33,947 bases of DNA, taken from the NCBI GenBank assembly GCA_022800815.1, contig JAAWRC010000036.1, positions 1-33,947 on the forward strand. Reading direction: 5' to 3'. This stretch comes from Lachnospiraceae bacterium. GTDB lineage: Bacteria > Bacillota > Clostridia > Lachnospirales > Lachnospiraceae. Position numbers and translations under genes: made by a program. Positions 23,366 through 30,193 of the stretch are shown piece after piece (position 1 is the stretch's first letter; the number at the start of each line of letters is the position of its first letter). A model generated the notes under the pieces. It had not been told where the DNA came from. It searched no databases and saw only the letters and a program-made list of their open reading frames with translations.

Positions 23366-23395
23366 TTGACAAGAGACGGAGGGAAAGGCTATAAT
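23366..23395 (+). promoter_or_regulatory. Sigma-A promoter of the EamA-pepF unit
   Basis: TTGACA (23366-23371) and TATAAT (23390-23395) are perfect hexamers with an 18-base spacer. Transcription would start near 23402, which rules out the GTG at 23401 as the start of the transporter. Confidence 0.85.
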
Positions 23396-23442
23396 CGGAT
23401 GTGCATAAAGCGAAAACGACAGGAAGGATGCCGGTAAAGAAC

Positions 23443-24342
23443 ATGGAAAAAAGTACAAACAGGAAAAGTGTCACGTGGCTGGCCAATCTGGGCATGGCGT
23501 TCACGGCCCTGATCTGGGGGTTTGCCTTCGTGGTGGTGAAAGATTCGGTGGACGCCGTGCCGCCGGTATATATGCTGGCCTTTCGGTTTACAATAGCATT
23601 TGTGGGGCTCTCGCTGGTGTTTTGCAGGAGGCTTGTGAAGGTCACGGGGAGCGACCTCGTCTGCGGCGGTTTTCTGGGGTTCTGGCTGTTTATCAGCTAT
23701 TTTTTCCAGACGGTGGGAATCCAGTACACGACGGCCGGGAAAAATGCCTTCCTGACCACTATTTACGTGGTGATCGTGCCCTTTCTTCACTGGGCCGTCA
23801 ATAAGAAAAAGCCGGACAGGTACTGTGTCGTCGCAGCCTTCCTGGCGGTGGCGGGGATCGGACTTCTGTCCCTGCAGGGGGATATGACCGTCAATATCGG
23901 GGACGTCCTGACCATTGTCTGCGGCTTTGGCTATGCGTTCCACATGATCTATATTGACAAGTACACGGAAACCCACGACCCCGTCATCCTGACCGTTCTC
24001 CAGATCGGGACGGCGGCGCTCATATCCTGGCTGGCCGCTCCTCTCTTTGACGGAGGCTTTCCGGCGGCGGTCTTCGCCTGGAAGCATCTGTCTGGCATGC
24101 TGTACCTGGGGCTTGGCAGCACCATGGTGGCCTTTCTTTTACAGAATGTGTGCCAGAAGTACACGACGCCCACCCAGGCCTCCCTGTTCCTCTCCCTGGA
24201 ATCGGTGTTCGGCGTGTTTTTTTCCCTGCTTTTTTTGGGAGAATACCTGACAATGCGGATGGCGGCGGGATGTGTGCTTATTTTTATGGCGATCATCATG
24301 GCGGAGACGAAGTTTTCGTTTTTAAAGAGAAGGAGGGAATAA
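23443..24342 (+). CDS. EamA/DMT-family transporter
   Basis: I choose ATG 23443 (MEKSTNRKS, 299 residues). The frame is open upstream to GTG 23401, but that lies at the predicted transcription start, and ATG 23428 touches its own AGGAAGG site. The spacing from AGGAAGG to 23443 is longer than ideal, so 23428 remains possible. The protein has about ten hydrophobic segments in two EamA repeats. The first begins with GMAFTALIWGFAFVVVK and the second includes YLGLGSTMVAFLLQNVCQKY, followed by LESVFGVFFSLLFLGE, all typical of drug/metabolite transporters. The exported substrate is unknown. It is 3 bp upstream of pepF. Confidence 0.9.
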   Translation: MEKSTNRKSVTWLANLGMAFTALIWGFAFVVVKDSVDAVPPVYMLAFRFTIAFVGLSLVFCRRLVKVTGSDLVCGGFLGFWLFISYFFQTVGIQYTTAGKNAFLTTIYVVIVPFLHWAVNKKKPDRYCVVAAFLAVAGIGLLSLQGDMTVNIGDVLTIVCGFGYAFHMIYIDKYTETHDPVILTVLQIGTAALISWLAAPLFDGGFPAAVFAWKHLSGMLYLGLGSTMVAFLLQNVCQKYTTPTQASLFLSLESVFGVFFSLLFLGEYLTMRMAAGCVLIFMAIIMAETKFSFLKRRRE

Positions 24343-24345
24343 CTT

Positions 24346-26151
24346 ATGGATCATGAGAATATAATCAGAAAGAGAGCGGACGTGCCTGCAGCGTATACCT
24401 GGGCGACGGAGGACATCTTTCCGTCCGACGAGGCCTGGGAGGAGGCTTTCCTCCGGGTGAAGGGTGAGCTTTCTTCCTATGAGGACTTCAAAGGGCGTCT
24501 CGGCGATTCGGCCGAGATGCTGTACGGGTGCCTGGGCCTCGACGAGAGGATCGGAATGGCGCTGGATCAGCTCTACGGTTATGCCCATTTGAGGTCGGAC
24601 GTGGACACGGGGGAGCCGGTTTATCAGAAGCTTGTGGGCAGGGCGGCCGGCCTGTGGGCCGAGGCCTCTGCAGCCGCCTCCTTCATGGCCTCGGAGATCC
24701 TTGCAATCCCTGCAGAAAGGCTTTCGGTTCTCAGAAAGGAGGGGGCGGGGGACGGGCGCTTTGAGCGGGCGCTGGACCTGATCCTGAGAGAACGGGAGCA
24801 TACCTGCGGCCCGGAGGTGGAAAAGCTCCTGGCCGACGTCTCCGAGGTGGCCGACGCCCCCTCCCGGATTTTTAAGATGTTCAATAATGCAGACACAAAA
24901 TTCCCCGCAGTGAAAAACGAGGAGGGGAAGGAGGTCGAGCTGACCCACGGCCGCTACGTCGCTTTCCTGGAGAGCCGGGACAGACGGGTCCGAAGGGATG
25001 CCTTTCTGACCATGCATGAAACCTTCGGCCACCATAAAAATACTCTGGCGGCGGCCTTTGCGGCCAACGTGAAGCAGGCTTGTTTTTATGCGAGGGCCAG
25101 AAACTACCCCTCGGCCAGAGCCTATTATCTGGCGGACGCCAACGTGCCGGAGACGGTTTATGACACGCTCATTGACACGGTCCGGGAGTCCATGCCGCTC
25201 ATGTTCCGCTACGTGGCCCTCCGAAAGCGGATGCTCGGAGTGCAGGAGCTCCATATGTACGACCTCTATACGCCCATCGTGCCGGACGTCAGTTTCCATA
25301 TCCCTTATGAGGAGGCGAAGGAGCTGATTCTTAAGGCTCTTAAGCCCATGGGGGAGGAGTATCTGGCGGCCTTTCGGAAGGGGCTTTCCGGCCGGTGGAT
25401 TGACTTTATGGAAAACGAGGGGAAGCGGAGCGGCGCCTACTGCAGCGGTCCCTACGGCGTTCACCCTTACGTGCTGATGTCCTGGCAGGGTACCCTGGAC
25501 AACGTGTTCACCCTGGCCCACGAGATGGGGCACGCCATGCATTCCTGGTTTTCCAACGAGAACCAGACCTTTTCCAATGCCCAGTACAAGATCTTCGTGG
25601 CGGAGGTGGCATCCACCTGCAACGAATGCCTGCTGAATCGTTATCTTCTGGGGCGTGCGAAGAATAAAAACGAGAGGGCCTTTGTCCTCAATCATTTTCT
25701 GGACGGATTCAAGGGGACGGTGTTCAGACAGACCATGTTTGCGGAGTTTGAGAAGCTGGTCCACGAGAGGAGCCAGGGCGGCGGGGTGCTGACGGCGGAT
25801 GTGCTCTGCGAGCTGTATCTGGGGCTCAACAGAGATTACTTCGGGGACGGGATCGCAATTGATGAGGAGATCGCCATGGAATGGGCCAGGATCCCTCATT
25901 TTTACACGCCGTTTTACGTGTACCAGTATGCGACGGGCTTTTCGTCGGCGGTGGCCCTTTCGGAGCGAATCTTGACAGGCGGGCCAGAGGCGGTGGAGTC
26001 CTACATGGGCTTCTTAAAAGGCGGCTGCAGCAAGGACCCCATCGATCTTCTGGCGGACGCCGGGGTGGATATGCGGACCAAAGAGCCGGTGGAGGCGGCC
26101 ATGCGGGCCTTTGAGCGGGCCCTCTCGGAGCTTGAGGAGCTTCTGAAATAG
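24346..26151 (+). CDS. pepF: Oligoendopeptidase F (M3B zinc peptidase)
   Basis: The product has 601 residues, the usual PepF length, and starts at ATG 24346 behind AGAAGGAGGG. The zinc site HEMGH spans residues 392-396 within LAHEMGHAMHSWFS, and the third ligand Glu lies in the following EVASTCNE segment. The YATGFSSAVAL and FLKGGCSKDPIDLLADAGVDM segments near the C-terminus match the family. PepF is a cytoplasmic enzyme that cuts peptides of roughly 7-17 residues. The 3-bp gap to the EamA gene suggests co-transcription. No signal peptide is present. Confidence 0.95.
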   Translation: MDHENIIRKRADVPAAYTWATEDIFPSDEAWEEAFLRVKGELSSYEDFKGRLGDSAEMLYGCLGLDERIGMALDQLYGYAHLRSDVDTGEPVYQKLVGRAAGLWAEASAAASFMASEILAIPAERLSVLRKEGAGDGRFERALDLILREREHTCGPEVEKLLADVSEVADAPSRIFKMFNNADTKFPAVKNEEGKEVELTHGRYVAFLESRDRRVRRDAFLTMHETFGHHKNTLAAAFAANVKQACFYARARNYPSARAYYLADANVPETVYDTLIDTVRESMPLMFRYVALRKRMLGVQELHMYDLYTPIVPDVSFHIPYEEAKELILKALKPMGEEYLAAFRKGLSGRWIDFMENEGKRSGAYCSGPYGVHPYVLMSWQGTLDNVFTLAHEMGHAMHSWFSNENQTFSNAQYKIFVAEVASTCNECLLNRYLLGRAKNKNERAFVLNHFLDGFKGTVFRQTMFAEFEKLVHERSQGGGVLTADVLCELYLGLNRDYFGDGIAIDEEIAMEWARIPHFYTPFYVYQYATGFSSAVALSERILTGGPEAVESYMGFLKGGCSKDPIDLLADAGVDMRTKEPVEAAMRAFERALSELEELLK

Positions 26152-26222
26152 AGAAATCGGAGGATGATACATCCGGCGGAGAAAATTACGAAAAAGTTAA
26201 GAAATTATTTCTCTATTTTCCG

Positions 26223-26251
26223 GTGCCAGAACCACAAAAATATGGTATGCT
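26223..26251 (+). promoter_or_regulatory. Weak candidate promoter of the nitroreductase-like gene
   Basis: GTGCCA (26223-26228) and TATGCT (26246-26251) are 17 bases apart, about 27 bases ahead of the start codon. Both hexamers are imperfect, so this is tentative. Confidence 0.35.
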
Positions 26252-26277
26252 GTGACTAATGGAGGGGAGGCGGGAGC

Positions 26278-27042
26278 ATGGACTTATATGAAGCGGTCTA
26301 CAACAGAAAATCGGTGCGCCATTATAAGATGGAGCTCCTGCCTCAGGATTTTTTTCGGAACCTGCGGAAGTTTGAGCAGGGTCTGCAGTCCTTTGACCCG
26401 GAGCTTCACTACTCCGTGGAGTTATTGAACGCCATGGACGGGGAGGCAAGGGTCCGGGGGCCCTTTTGCGTGAAAGCGCCTTATTATCTGGTGTTTTTTT
26501 CAGAGCCCGGGGAACAGGCCATGGTCAATGCGGGTTATCTGTTGGAGCAGATTGTCCTCTACATGACGGGCCACGGCGTGGGTACCTGCTATCAGGGGGC
26601 GGCGAAGGCGGTGGGCCTTTCGGGTCCGGCCGGGATGGAAGCGGTCATGGTGGTGGCTTTCGGCTATGCGGACGAGAAGCTGCACAGGGAGTCGTTCCGG
26701 GCGAAGAGACTGCCCTTAAAGGAGCTCTGCGCATTCAAGGAAGATTCCACCGAGGAGACCAGGCTCATGCTGCAGGCGGCCAGGCTGGCGCCCTCCGCAT
26801 TCAATCGGCAGCCCTGGAGGTTTATCGTGTATCAGAACCGGCTCCACGTATTCGCCAGAAAGGAACAGTTTCCTTTCTGGGCGCGGGAGGACCGGATCGG
26901 GTTTGACATGGGGATCATGCTCTTCCACATGACGCTGGCGGCGGAGGAATGCTGGCGTGACATCGAGTTTGTCAGGAAGGAAAATCTGGCCTCCAGAGGA
27001 ATGCGCAGCGGTCGCTATTTCGTGAGCGTCCTCCTGGTCTGA
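26278..27042 (+). CDS. Nitroreductase-like protein (TM1586-type)
   Basis: The product has 254 residues and starts at ATG 26278 behind GGAGGGGAGG. The N-terminus YEAVYNRKSVRHYK is the usual nitroreductase opening and binds FMN phosphate in relatives. The middle has YLLEQIVLYMTGHGVGTCYQ, and the C-terminal half repeats the fold with LAPSAFNRQPWRFIVY, the typical nitroreductase ligand loop. This two-lobe single-chain layout matches the putative TM1586 nitroreductase family. Such proteins are FMN-dependent oxidoreductases of mostly unknown substrate. It appears monocistronic. Confidence 0.83.
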   Translation: MDLYEAVYNRKSVRHYKMELLPQDFFRNLRKFEQGLQSFDPELHYSVELLNAMDGEARVRGPFCVKAPYYLVFFSEPGEQAMVNAGYLLEQIVLYMTGHGVGTCYQGAAKAVGLSGPAGMEAVMVVAFGYADEKLHRESFRAKRLPLKELCAFKEDSTEETRLMLQAARLAPSAFNRQPWRFIVYQNRLHVFARKEQFPFWAREDRIGFDMGIMLFHMTLAAEECWRDIEFVRKENLASRGMRSGRYFVSVLLV

Positions 27043-27125
27043 GACACGAAAAATTGTAGAAGAATAGGAGGGAACAGATGGAAAAGTCGGAAAATAAAAT
27101 TTAAAAATAAATTCTCAAAAAAGTG

Positions 27126-27154
27126 TTGACAAAAATCTCCATGCGTAGTATTAT
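27126..27154 (+). promoter_or_regulatory. Sigma-A promoter of tRNA-Gly
   Basis: TTGACA (27126-27131) and TATTAT (27149-27154) are separated by 17 bases. The tRNA begins about 40 bases downstream. Confidence 0.85.
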
Positions 27155-27194
27155 ACTATTTGTTCGGCGGAACAGGGAAAACAAAACAGCATAA

Positions 27195-27266
27195 GCGCGA
27201 GTGGCTCAGTGGTGGAGTATCGCCTTGCCAAGGCGAGGGTCGCGGGTTCGAATCCCGTCTCGCGCT
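27195..27266 (+). tRNA. tRNA-Gly (anticodon GCC)
   Basis: The acceptor stem GCGCGAG (27195-27201) pairs perfectly with CTCGCGC (27259-27265), with T as discriminator. The anticodon stem TCGCC/GGCGA closes the 7-base loop TTGCCAA, placing anticodon GCC at 27227-27229, which reads GGC. The T arm is GCGGG-TTCGAAT-CCCGT. No CCA is encoded, as CGA follows. It is a single tRNA with its own promoter and terminator. Confidence 0.96.
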
Positions 27267-27269
27267 CGA

Positions 27270-27297
27270 AAAATCCGGATTATACCGGATTTTTTTG
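27270..27297 (+). terminator. Intrinsic terminator after tRNA-Gly
   Basis: AATCCGG pairs with CCGGATT around an ATTATA loop and is followed by a run of T residues to 27296. It begins only a few bases after the tRNA 3' end. Confidence 0.9.
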
Positions 27298-27383
27298 TGT
27301 GCGGACCCCAAAGGAAGAGCGGAAAAGAAATATCTGTAATCAGCATGAGCGGCCCTCCTGTCCGGAGTGCCGCTCGCTTGCCG

Positions 27384-27923
27384 TCATTTCTTTCCCAGCA
27401 TGTCGGCCATCTTTCGAAGCATGTCAATGCGGGAGCGTTCTTCCGGACTCATGTGTTTTTTCAGAACCTCCAGAAGAAGACCGGTTTCCGCATCATTGAA
27501 CTGCAGTCCCATGGAGTTGGCGTTTTTGTTGGCAGAGATCAGAAAGGGGAGCAGGGTGTCCAGGGACTTATTGCCGGATTCGGCCACCAGCTCCGACAAA
27601 AAGGCCAGTTTTTTCAGGTCCATGTTTTTTAAGGAGGGATCGTTTTGCCATCCGGCATTTTTAGGCTCGTTCTCCGGCGGAGGGACGTTCCGTCCCTGTT
27701 CCCCGTCGTCGGCGGTCCGTGTTCCCATCCGCCCGGTTTCCGCATGTTGTGACCCGGTGCAAGATGCGGCCCGCCCGGTTTCTCCTTGTACGGTGTCAGT
27801 AGGCCTCTTTTCTTCCGTCTGTCCGTTTTGGTCAGCGGAAGGATTCTCGGAAGCGTTGCCGAACCGCTTCGCCGCCCCCTGGCCGGGATAGGGATTTCTG
27901 TAGGGATTGTGATAATTGTTCAT
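27384..27923 (-). CDS. Uncharacterised protein, disordered N-terminus and conserved-looking helical C-terminus (179 aa)
   Basis: The reverse-strand ATG at 27923 follows AAAGGAGA at normal spacing. Residues 1 to about 95 are rich in Asn, Pro, Gly, Gln and Glu and look disordered. Residues about 96-179 look folded and helical, with LKKLAFLSELVAES, a TLLPFLISANKNANSMGLQF stretch and a charged KHMSPEERSRIDMLRKMADM end. I recognise no named domain. The gene lies 5 bp after the 222-residue gene on the same strand, and the two are almost surely an operon. They may act together, since both have a folded end and a Pro/Gln/Glu-rich linker. Confidence 0.75.
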   Translation of the reverse strand: MNNYHNPYRNPYPGQGAAKRFGNASENPSADQNGQTEEKRPTDTVQGETGRAASCTGSQHAETGRMGTRTADDGEQGRNVPPPENEPKNAGWQNDPSLKNMDLKKLAFLSELVAESGNKSLDTLLPFLISANKNANSMGLQFNDAETGLLLEVLKKHMSPEERSRIDMLRKMADMLGKK

Positions 27924-27928
27924 GGGGA

Positions 27929-28597
27929 TTAGTTCTCCTTTCCTGAAAAGGGTTCCTGTGAACGGAACATGGCGCTGTAGGAATCAAAGAGGGCTTGGTT
28001 TTCCGGACTCAGGGAGTTTCGGATGCAGGTGCGGAAATCCGGTCCTTTCACGGATTCAGGAATTGGCGGAGCGGCGGAGAGGCTGGCGGCCGCAAGGTCC
28101 GGCTCTTCCCGGTCGGGCTCCTGTTCTGAGGGCTTTATGCGAGCGGCCGCTGCCCTTCTCTGTTCCGGACCGGACTGGGTTGCGTTCTGCGGCGGTTGTT
28201 CCCGGGAAACCGTTGCCCCGGGCTGTTCCGGCCGTCTGGCGTTTTCCGAGGCTGTCTGACTCATCTGCTCATACATGCTGGAGAGTTGGATCGCCTGATT
28301 CAGCCGGTCGAACATTTTCTGCTGCTCCGGGCTTCCATATTCCTTGATCTCGTTTAAGATATCAAAAAATCCCTGCTTCGGCTCACTTTCCGGGGCAGAG
28401 CAGATATTCAGGAAACCGGTGCTTTCGGAAGCCGAGACCAGCCGGAACGTGTTTTTAAGCTCCTGCATCTTGACGAGAAGGGACAGGAACCGCTTTGGCT
28501 GGGGAGGAAAATAGGCGAGAGCCGCTTTCAGCATTTGAAGGTCGTAGCTGCAGGTCATTTTGTCCAATTCTGTTGCCTTTAGATCGATTTGCTCCAA
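27929..28597 (-). CDS. Uncharacterised protein with TTG start (222 aa)
   Basis: The frame starts at a reverse-strand TTG (28597-28595), preceded by GAGGTG five bases away; no in-frame ATG fits better. Residues 1 to about 115 look helical, with LQMLKAALAYFPPQPKRFL and a GFFDILNEIKEYGSPEQQKM segment. Residues 115-190 are a Gln/Pro/Glu/Ala-rich linker, and the end FRTCIRNSLSPENQALFDSY is again helical. No known family is recognised. It is the first gene of a two-gene operon read away from a 41-codon gene, behind a sigma-E-like promoter, so a sporulation link is possible but unproven. Confidence 0.75.
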   Translation of the reverse strand: MEQIDLKATELDKMTCSYDLQMLKAALAYFPPQPKRFLSLLVKMQELKNTFRLVSASESTGFLNICSAPESEPKQGFFDILNEIKEYGSPEQQKMFDRLNQAIQLSSMYEQMSQTASENARRPEQPGATVSREQPPQNATQSGPEQRRAAAARIKPSEQEPDREEPDLAAASLSAAPPIPESVKGPDFRTCIRNSLSPENQALFDSYSAMFRSQEPFSGKEN

Positions 28598-28625
28598 AAT
28601 GACACCTCATAGTTTTTGTCTGTTT

Positions 28626-28654
28626 AATGTATGCGGAAAACGGGAAAGATATGT
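28626..28654 (-). promoter_or_regulatory. Sigma-E-like promoter of the two uncharacterised genes
   Basis: On the reverse strand ACATATC (28654-28648) is followed after 14 bases by CATACATT (28633-28626). The Bacillus sigma-E consensus is close to KMATATW, a 14-15 base spacer and CATACAHT, so the -10 box matches fully and the -35 box partly. No sigma-A pair with acceptable spacing is evident. The predicted start is about 20 bases before the TTG codon. Confidence 0.5.
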
Positions 28655-28773
28655 GTTTCCGGCCGCACTCCGTCTTTCCTGTCCGAAGCGGCAGGAAAAG
28701 GCTTGAGCGGGTGCCGCAGAGGAACGGGACGGCATAGGATATAGGGGGGGATTTTGCAAGGTAAGGAGGTCCT

Positions 28774-28899
28774 ATGAAAACAAAACTGGTCATTGACGAG
28801 GATTCGGTTTATGAGATAGACATGGAATGCAAAGAGGAGAGGAAGGAACAGGAAGAAAACAGGCAGGAGCGAAGAGAGGAGGGGCGAAGGAGGAAATAA
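28774..28899 (+). CDS. Small highly charged protein (41 aa)
   Basis: An ATG at 28774 follows a perfect ribosome site, AAGGAGGT (28763-28770), and opens 41 codons ending in TAA. The N-terminal half, MKTKLVIDEDSVYEIDMEC, looks like a short beta-hairpin. The second half is a run of Glu, Arg, Lys and Gln, probably a charged helix. It is divergent from the uncharacterised two-gene operon. The excellent ribosome site and the ordered N-terminal half argue that it is a real gene, although it has no assigned function. Confidence 0.7.
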   Translation: MKTKLVIDEDSVYEIDMECKEERKEQEENRQERREEGRRRK

Positions 28900-28939
28900 G
28901 GGAGCCGGTACGGTTCTGGAAACGAAGCCCATGCAAAAA

Positions 28940-28970
28940 TCCCCCCACCGCCGCATTGGCAGTGAGGGGA
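28940..28970 (-). terminator. Hairpin with T-run on the reverse strand
   Basis: TCCCCCCAC (28940-28948) pairs with GTGAGGGGA (28962-28970) with one mismatch, plus an inner GCC/GGC. The T-run follows only on the reverse strand (AAAAAT before the left arm). No reverse-strand gene is seen upstream of it, so its job is unclear. It may still end the 41-codon gene's transcript poorly. Confidence 0.5.
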
Positions 28971-29090
28971 TAATCAAAAGGGGAGGATAAGTATTTCTTT
29001 TTTTCTTTGGTACTATCTTAAGTATGCCCGGAAAGAGAAAGCTTATACCTTCTTTTTTGATTTTTTCAGGAAAATTCATGGATCGACCTC

Positions 29091-29119
29091 TTGTCCCTTT
29101 TTCAAAAGAATATTATAAT
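29091..29119 (+). promoter_or_regulatory. Sigma-A promoter of the methyltransferase-hslO unit
   Basis: TTGTCC (29091-29096) and TATAAT (29114-29119) are 17 bases apart, leaving an untranslated leader of about 60 bases. Confidence 0.8.
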
Positions 29120-29185
29120 AGACCGGACAGCGTTCCGGGACGTATCTTGCCGAGGGATAAACAGATAGAAAGGAGCGGATTCAGA

Positions 29186-29986
29186 ATGGACCATGAGGAT
29201 GCGGGAGTTTATACCTCCTTTGCGGAGGTCTACGACGCATTTATGGACAATGTTCCCTATGAGGAATGGTGTACCTATCTTGTGAGACTTCTGCGGAAAT
29301 ATGGCTGTGAGGGCGGTCTGGTGGCGGAGCTTGGCTGCGGCACGGGAACCATGACGGAGCTTCTTGCGCAGGCAGGCTATGACATGATCGGCATCGACTG
29401 TTCGGAGGAAATGCTGGCCATTGCCATGGAAAAGCGGGCGGAGACGGGATCGGAGATCCTCTATCTTTTGCAGGACATGCGGGAGTTTGAGCTTTACGGC
29501 ACCGTGGCGGCGGTGGTGAGCGTCTGTGATTCGCTGAATTATCTCACGGAATATGAGGACCTGGTGCAGACCTTTCGGCTGGTCAACAATTTTCTGGATC
29601 CCGGAGGCGTGTTTCTGTTTGACCTGAATACGGAGTACAAGTACCGGGAACTCTTAGGGGAGCGGACCATTGCGGAGAACCGGGAGGATCAGAGCTTTAT
29701 CTGGGACAATTATTACGACGAAGAGCAGAGGATCAACGAATACGGGCTGACTCTTTTTATAAAGGAAGAGAGCGGCCTTTACCGGAAACAGGAGGAATTT
29801 CATTACCAGCGGGCCTATTCCCTGGAGGAGGTCAGGGAGGCCCTTTCGGAGGCGGGAATGGAGTTCGTGGACGTCTATGACGCCTTTACGAAGGAGCCGC
29901 CGAAGGAGACCAGCGGGCGGATCCATGTGATTGCGAGAGAACATGGCAAGCAATTGCGCAACTCCAAAACCTGGGAAGGATTCTGA
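29186..29986 (+). CDS. Class I SAM-dependent methyltransferase with an insertion-derived C-terminus
   Basis: ATG 29186 follows AGAAAGGAGC; the open frame upstream to 29024 crosses the promoter and is not used. The 266-residue product has an N-terminal SFAEVYDAFMDNVPYEEW segment, SAM motif I VAELGCGTGTMTELL, the acidic end of strand 2 in MIGIDCSEEML, and a VVSVCDSLNYL post-motif, as in Methyltransf_25-type enzymes. The acceptor is unknown. The last 11 codons (after REHGK) lie inside a palindromic element. Without that element the frame would read on as REHGKERRTEG and stop in an ATGA overlap with hslO, so the two genes were probably once translationally coupled. Confidence 0.9.
   Translation: MDHEDAGVYTSFAEVYDAFMDNVPYEEWCTYLVRLLRKYGCEGGLVAELGCGTGTMTELLAQAGYDMIGIDCSEEMLAIAMEKRAETGSEILYLLQDMREFELYGTVAAVVSVCDSLNYLTEYEDLVQTFRLVNNFLDPGGVFLFDLNTEYKYRELLGERTIAENREDQSFIWDNYYDEEQRINEYGLTLFIKEESGLYRKQEEFHYQRAYSLEEVREALSEAGMEFVDVYDAFTKEPPKETSGRIHVIAREHGKQLRNSKTWEGF
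29935..29946 (+). repeat. Left 12-bp direct repeat of the palindromic element
   Basis: GAGAGAACATGG, identical to 30161-30172. It falls inside the methyltransferase coding sequence (codons for Arg-Glu-His). It is read here as one copy of a target-site duplication. Confidence 0.65.
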
Positions 29987-30160
29987 CAATTGCATCCAGG
30001 AAAGGCCCTCTGCGCCATGGAAACGAGACCATGGAAAACGGGAGGGCCTTTGCCCGATCGGTTTCTGCGCTTATGGGCTCGTTGGAATGGTTGGTGCAGT
30101 AGGTTTTGGATGGATCAATTGTCAGAATCCACCCGGAAATTCCACGTTTCGCAATTGATT
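29947..30160. mobile_element. MITE-like palindromic element flanked by 12-bp direct repeats
   Basis: GAGAGAACATGG occurs at 29935-29946 and again at 30161-30172, flanking 214 bp. The ends are inverted: CAATTGCG (29951-29958) matches CGCAATTG (30150-30157), and GGATTCTGACAATTG (29978-29992) matches its complement at 30116-30130. The spacing between the two matching blocks is 19 bases on both sides. The centre holds a further stem, 30001-30010 with 30042-30051. No ORF for a transposase is present. The layout is that of a non-autonomous insertion with a target duplication. Confidence 0.65.
30001..30051 (+). terminator. Terminator-like hairpin in the centre of the palindromic element
   Basis: AAAGGCCCTC (30001-30010) pairs with GAGGGCCTTT (30042-30051), and an inner CCATGG pair strengthens it. 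Only TTT ends the stem, so termination would be weak. If active, it would lower hslO expression from the upstream promoter. Confidence 0.5.
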
Positions 30161-30172
30161 GAGAGAACATGG
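30161..30172 (+). repeat. Right 12-bp direct repeat of the palindromic element
   Basis: GAGAGAACATGG, identical to 29935-29946. It is followed by sequence that continues the methyltransferase frame to a TGA overlapping the hslO start. Confidence 0.65.
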
Positions 30173-30193
30173 GAAAGAAAGGAGAACAGAAGG

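Noticed and set aside
27078-27104. 8-codon ORF (MEKSENKI) with a ribosome-like AGGAGGG ahead
   Set aside because: Too short to support, upstream of the tRNA promoter, and probably chance in A-rich sequence.
29024-29185. 54-codon N-terminal extension of the methyltransferase
   Set aside because: It spans the consensus promoter at 29091-29119 and lacks a ribosome site; ATG 29186 has one.
29990-30193. N-terminal extension of Hsp33
   Set aside because: It consists of palindromic element sequence, and the Hsp33 fold begins right at ATG 30194.
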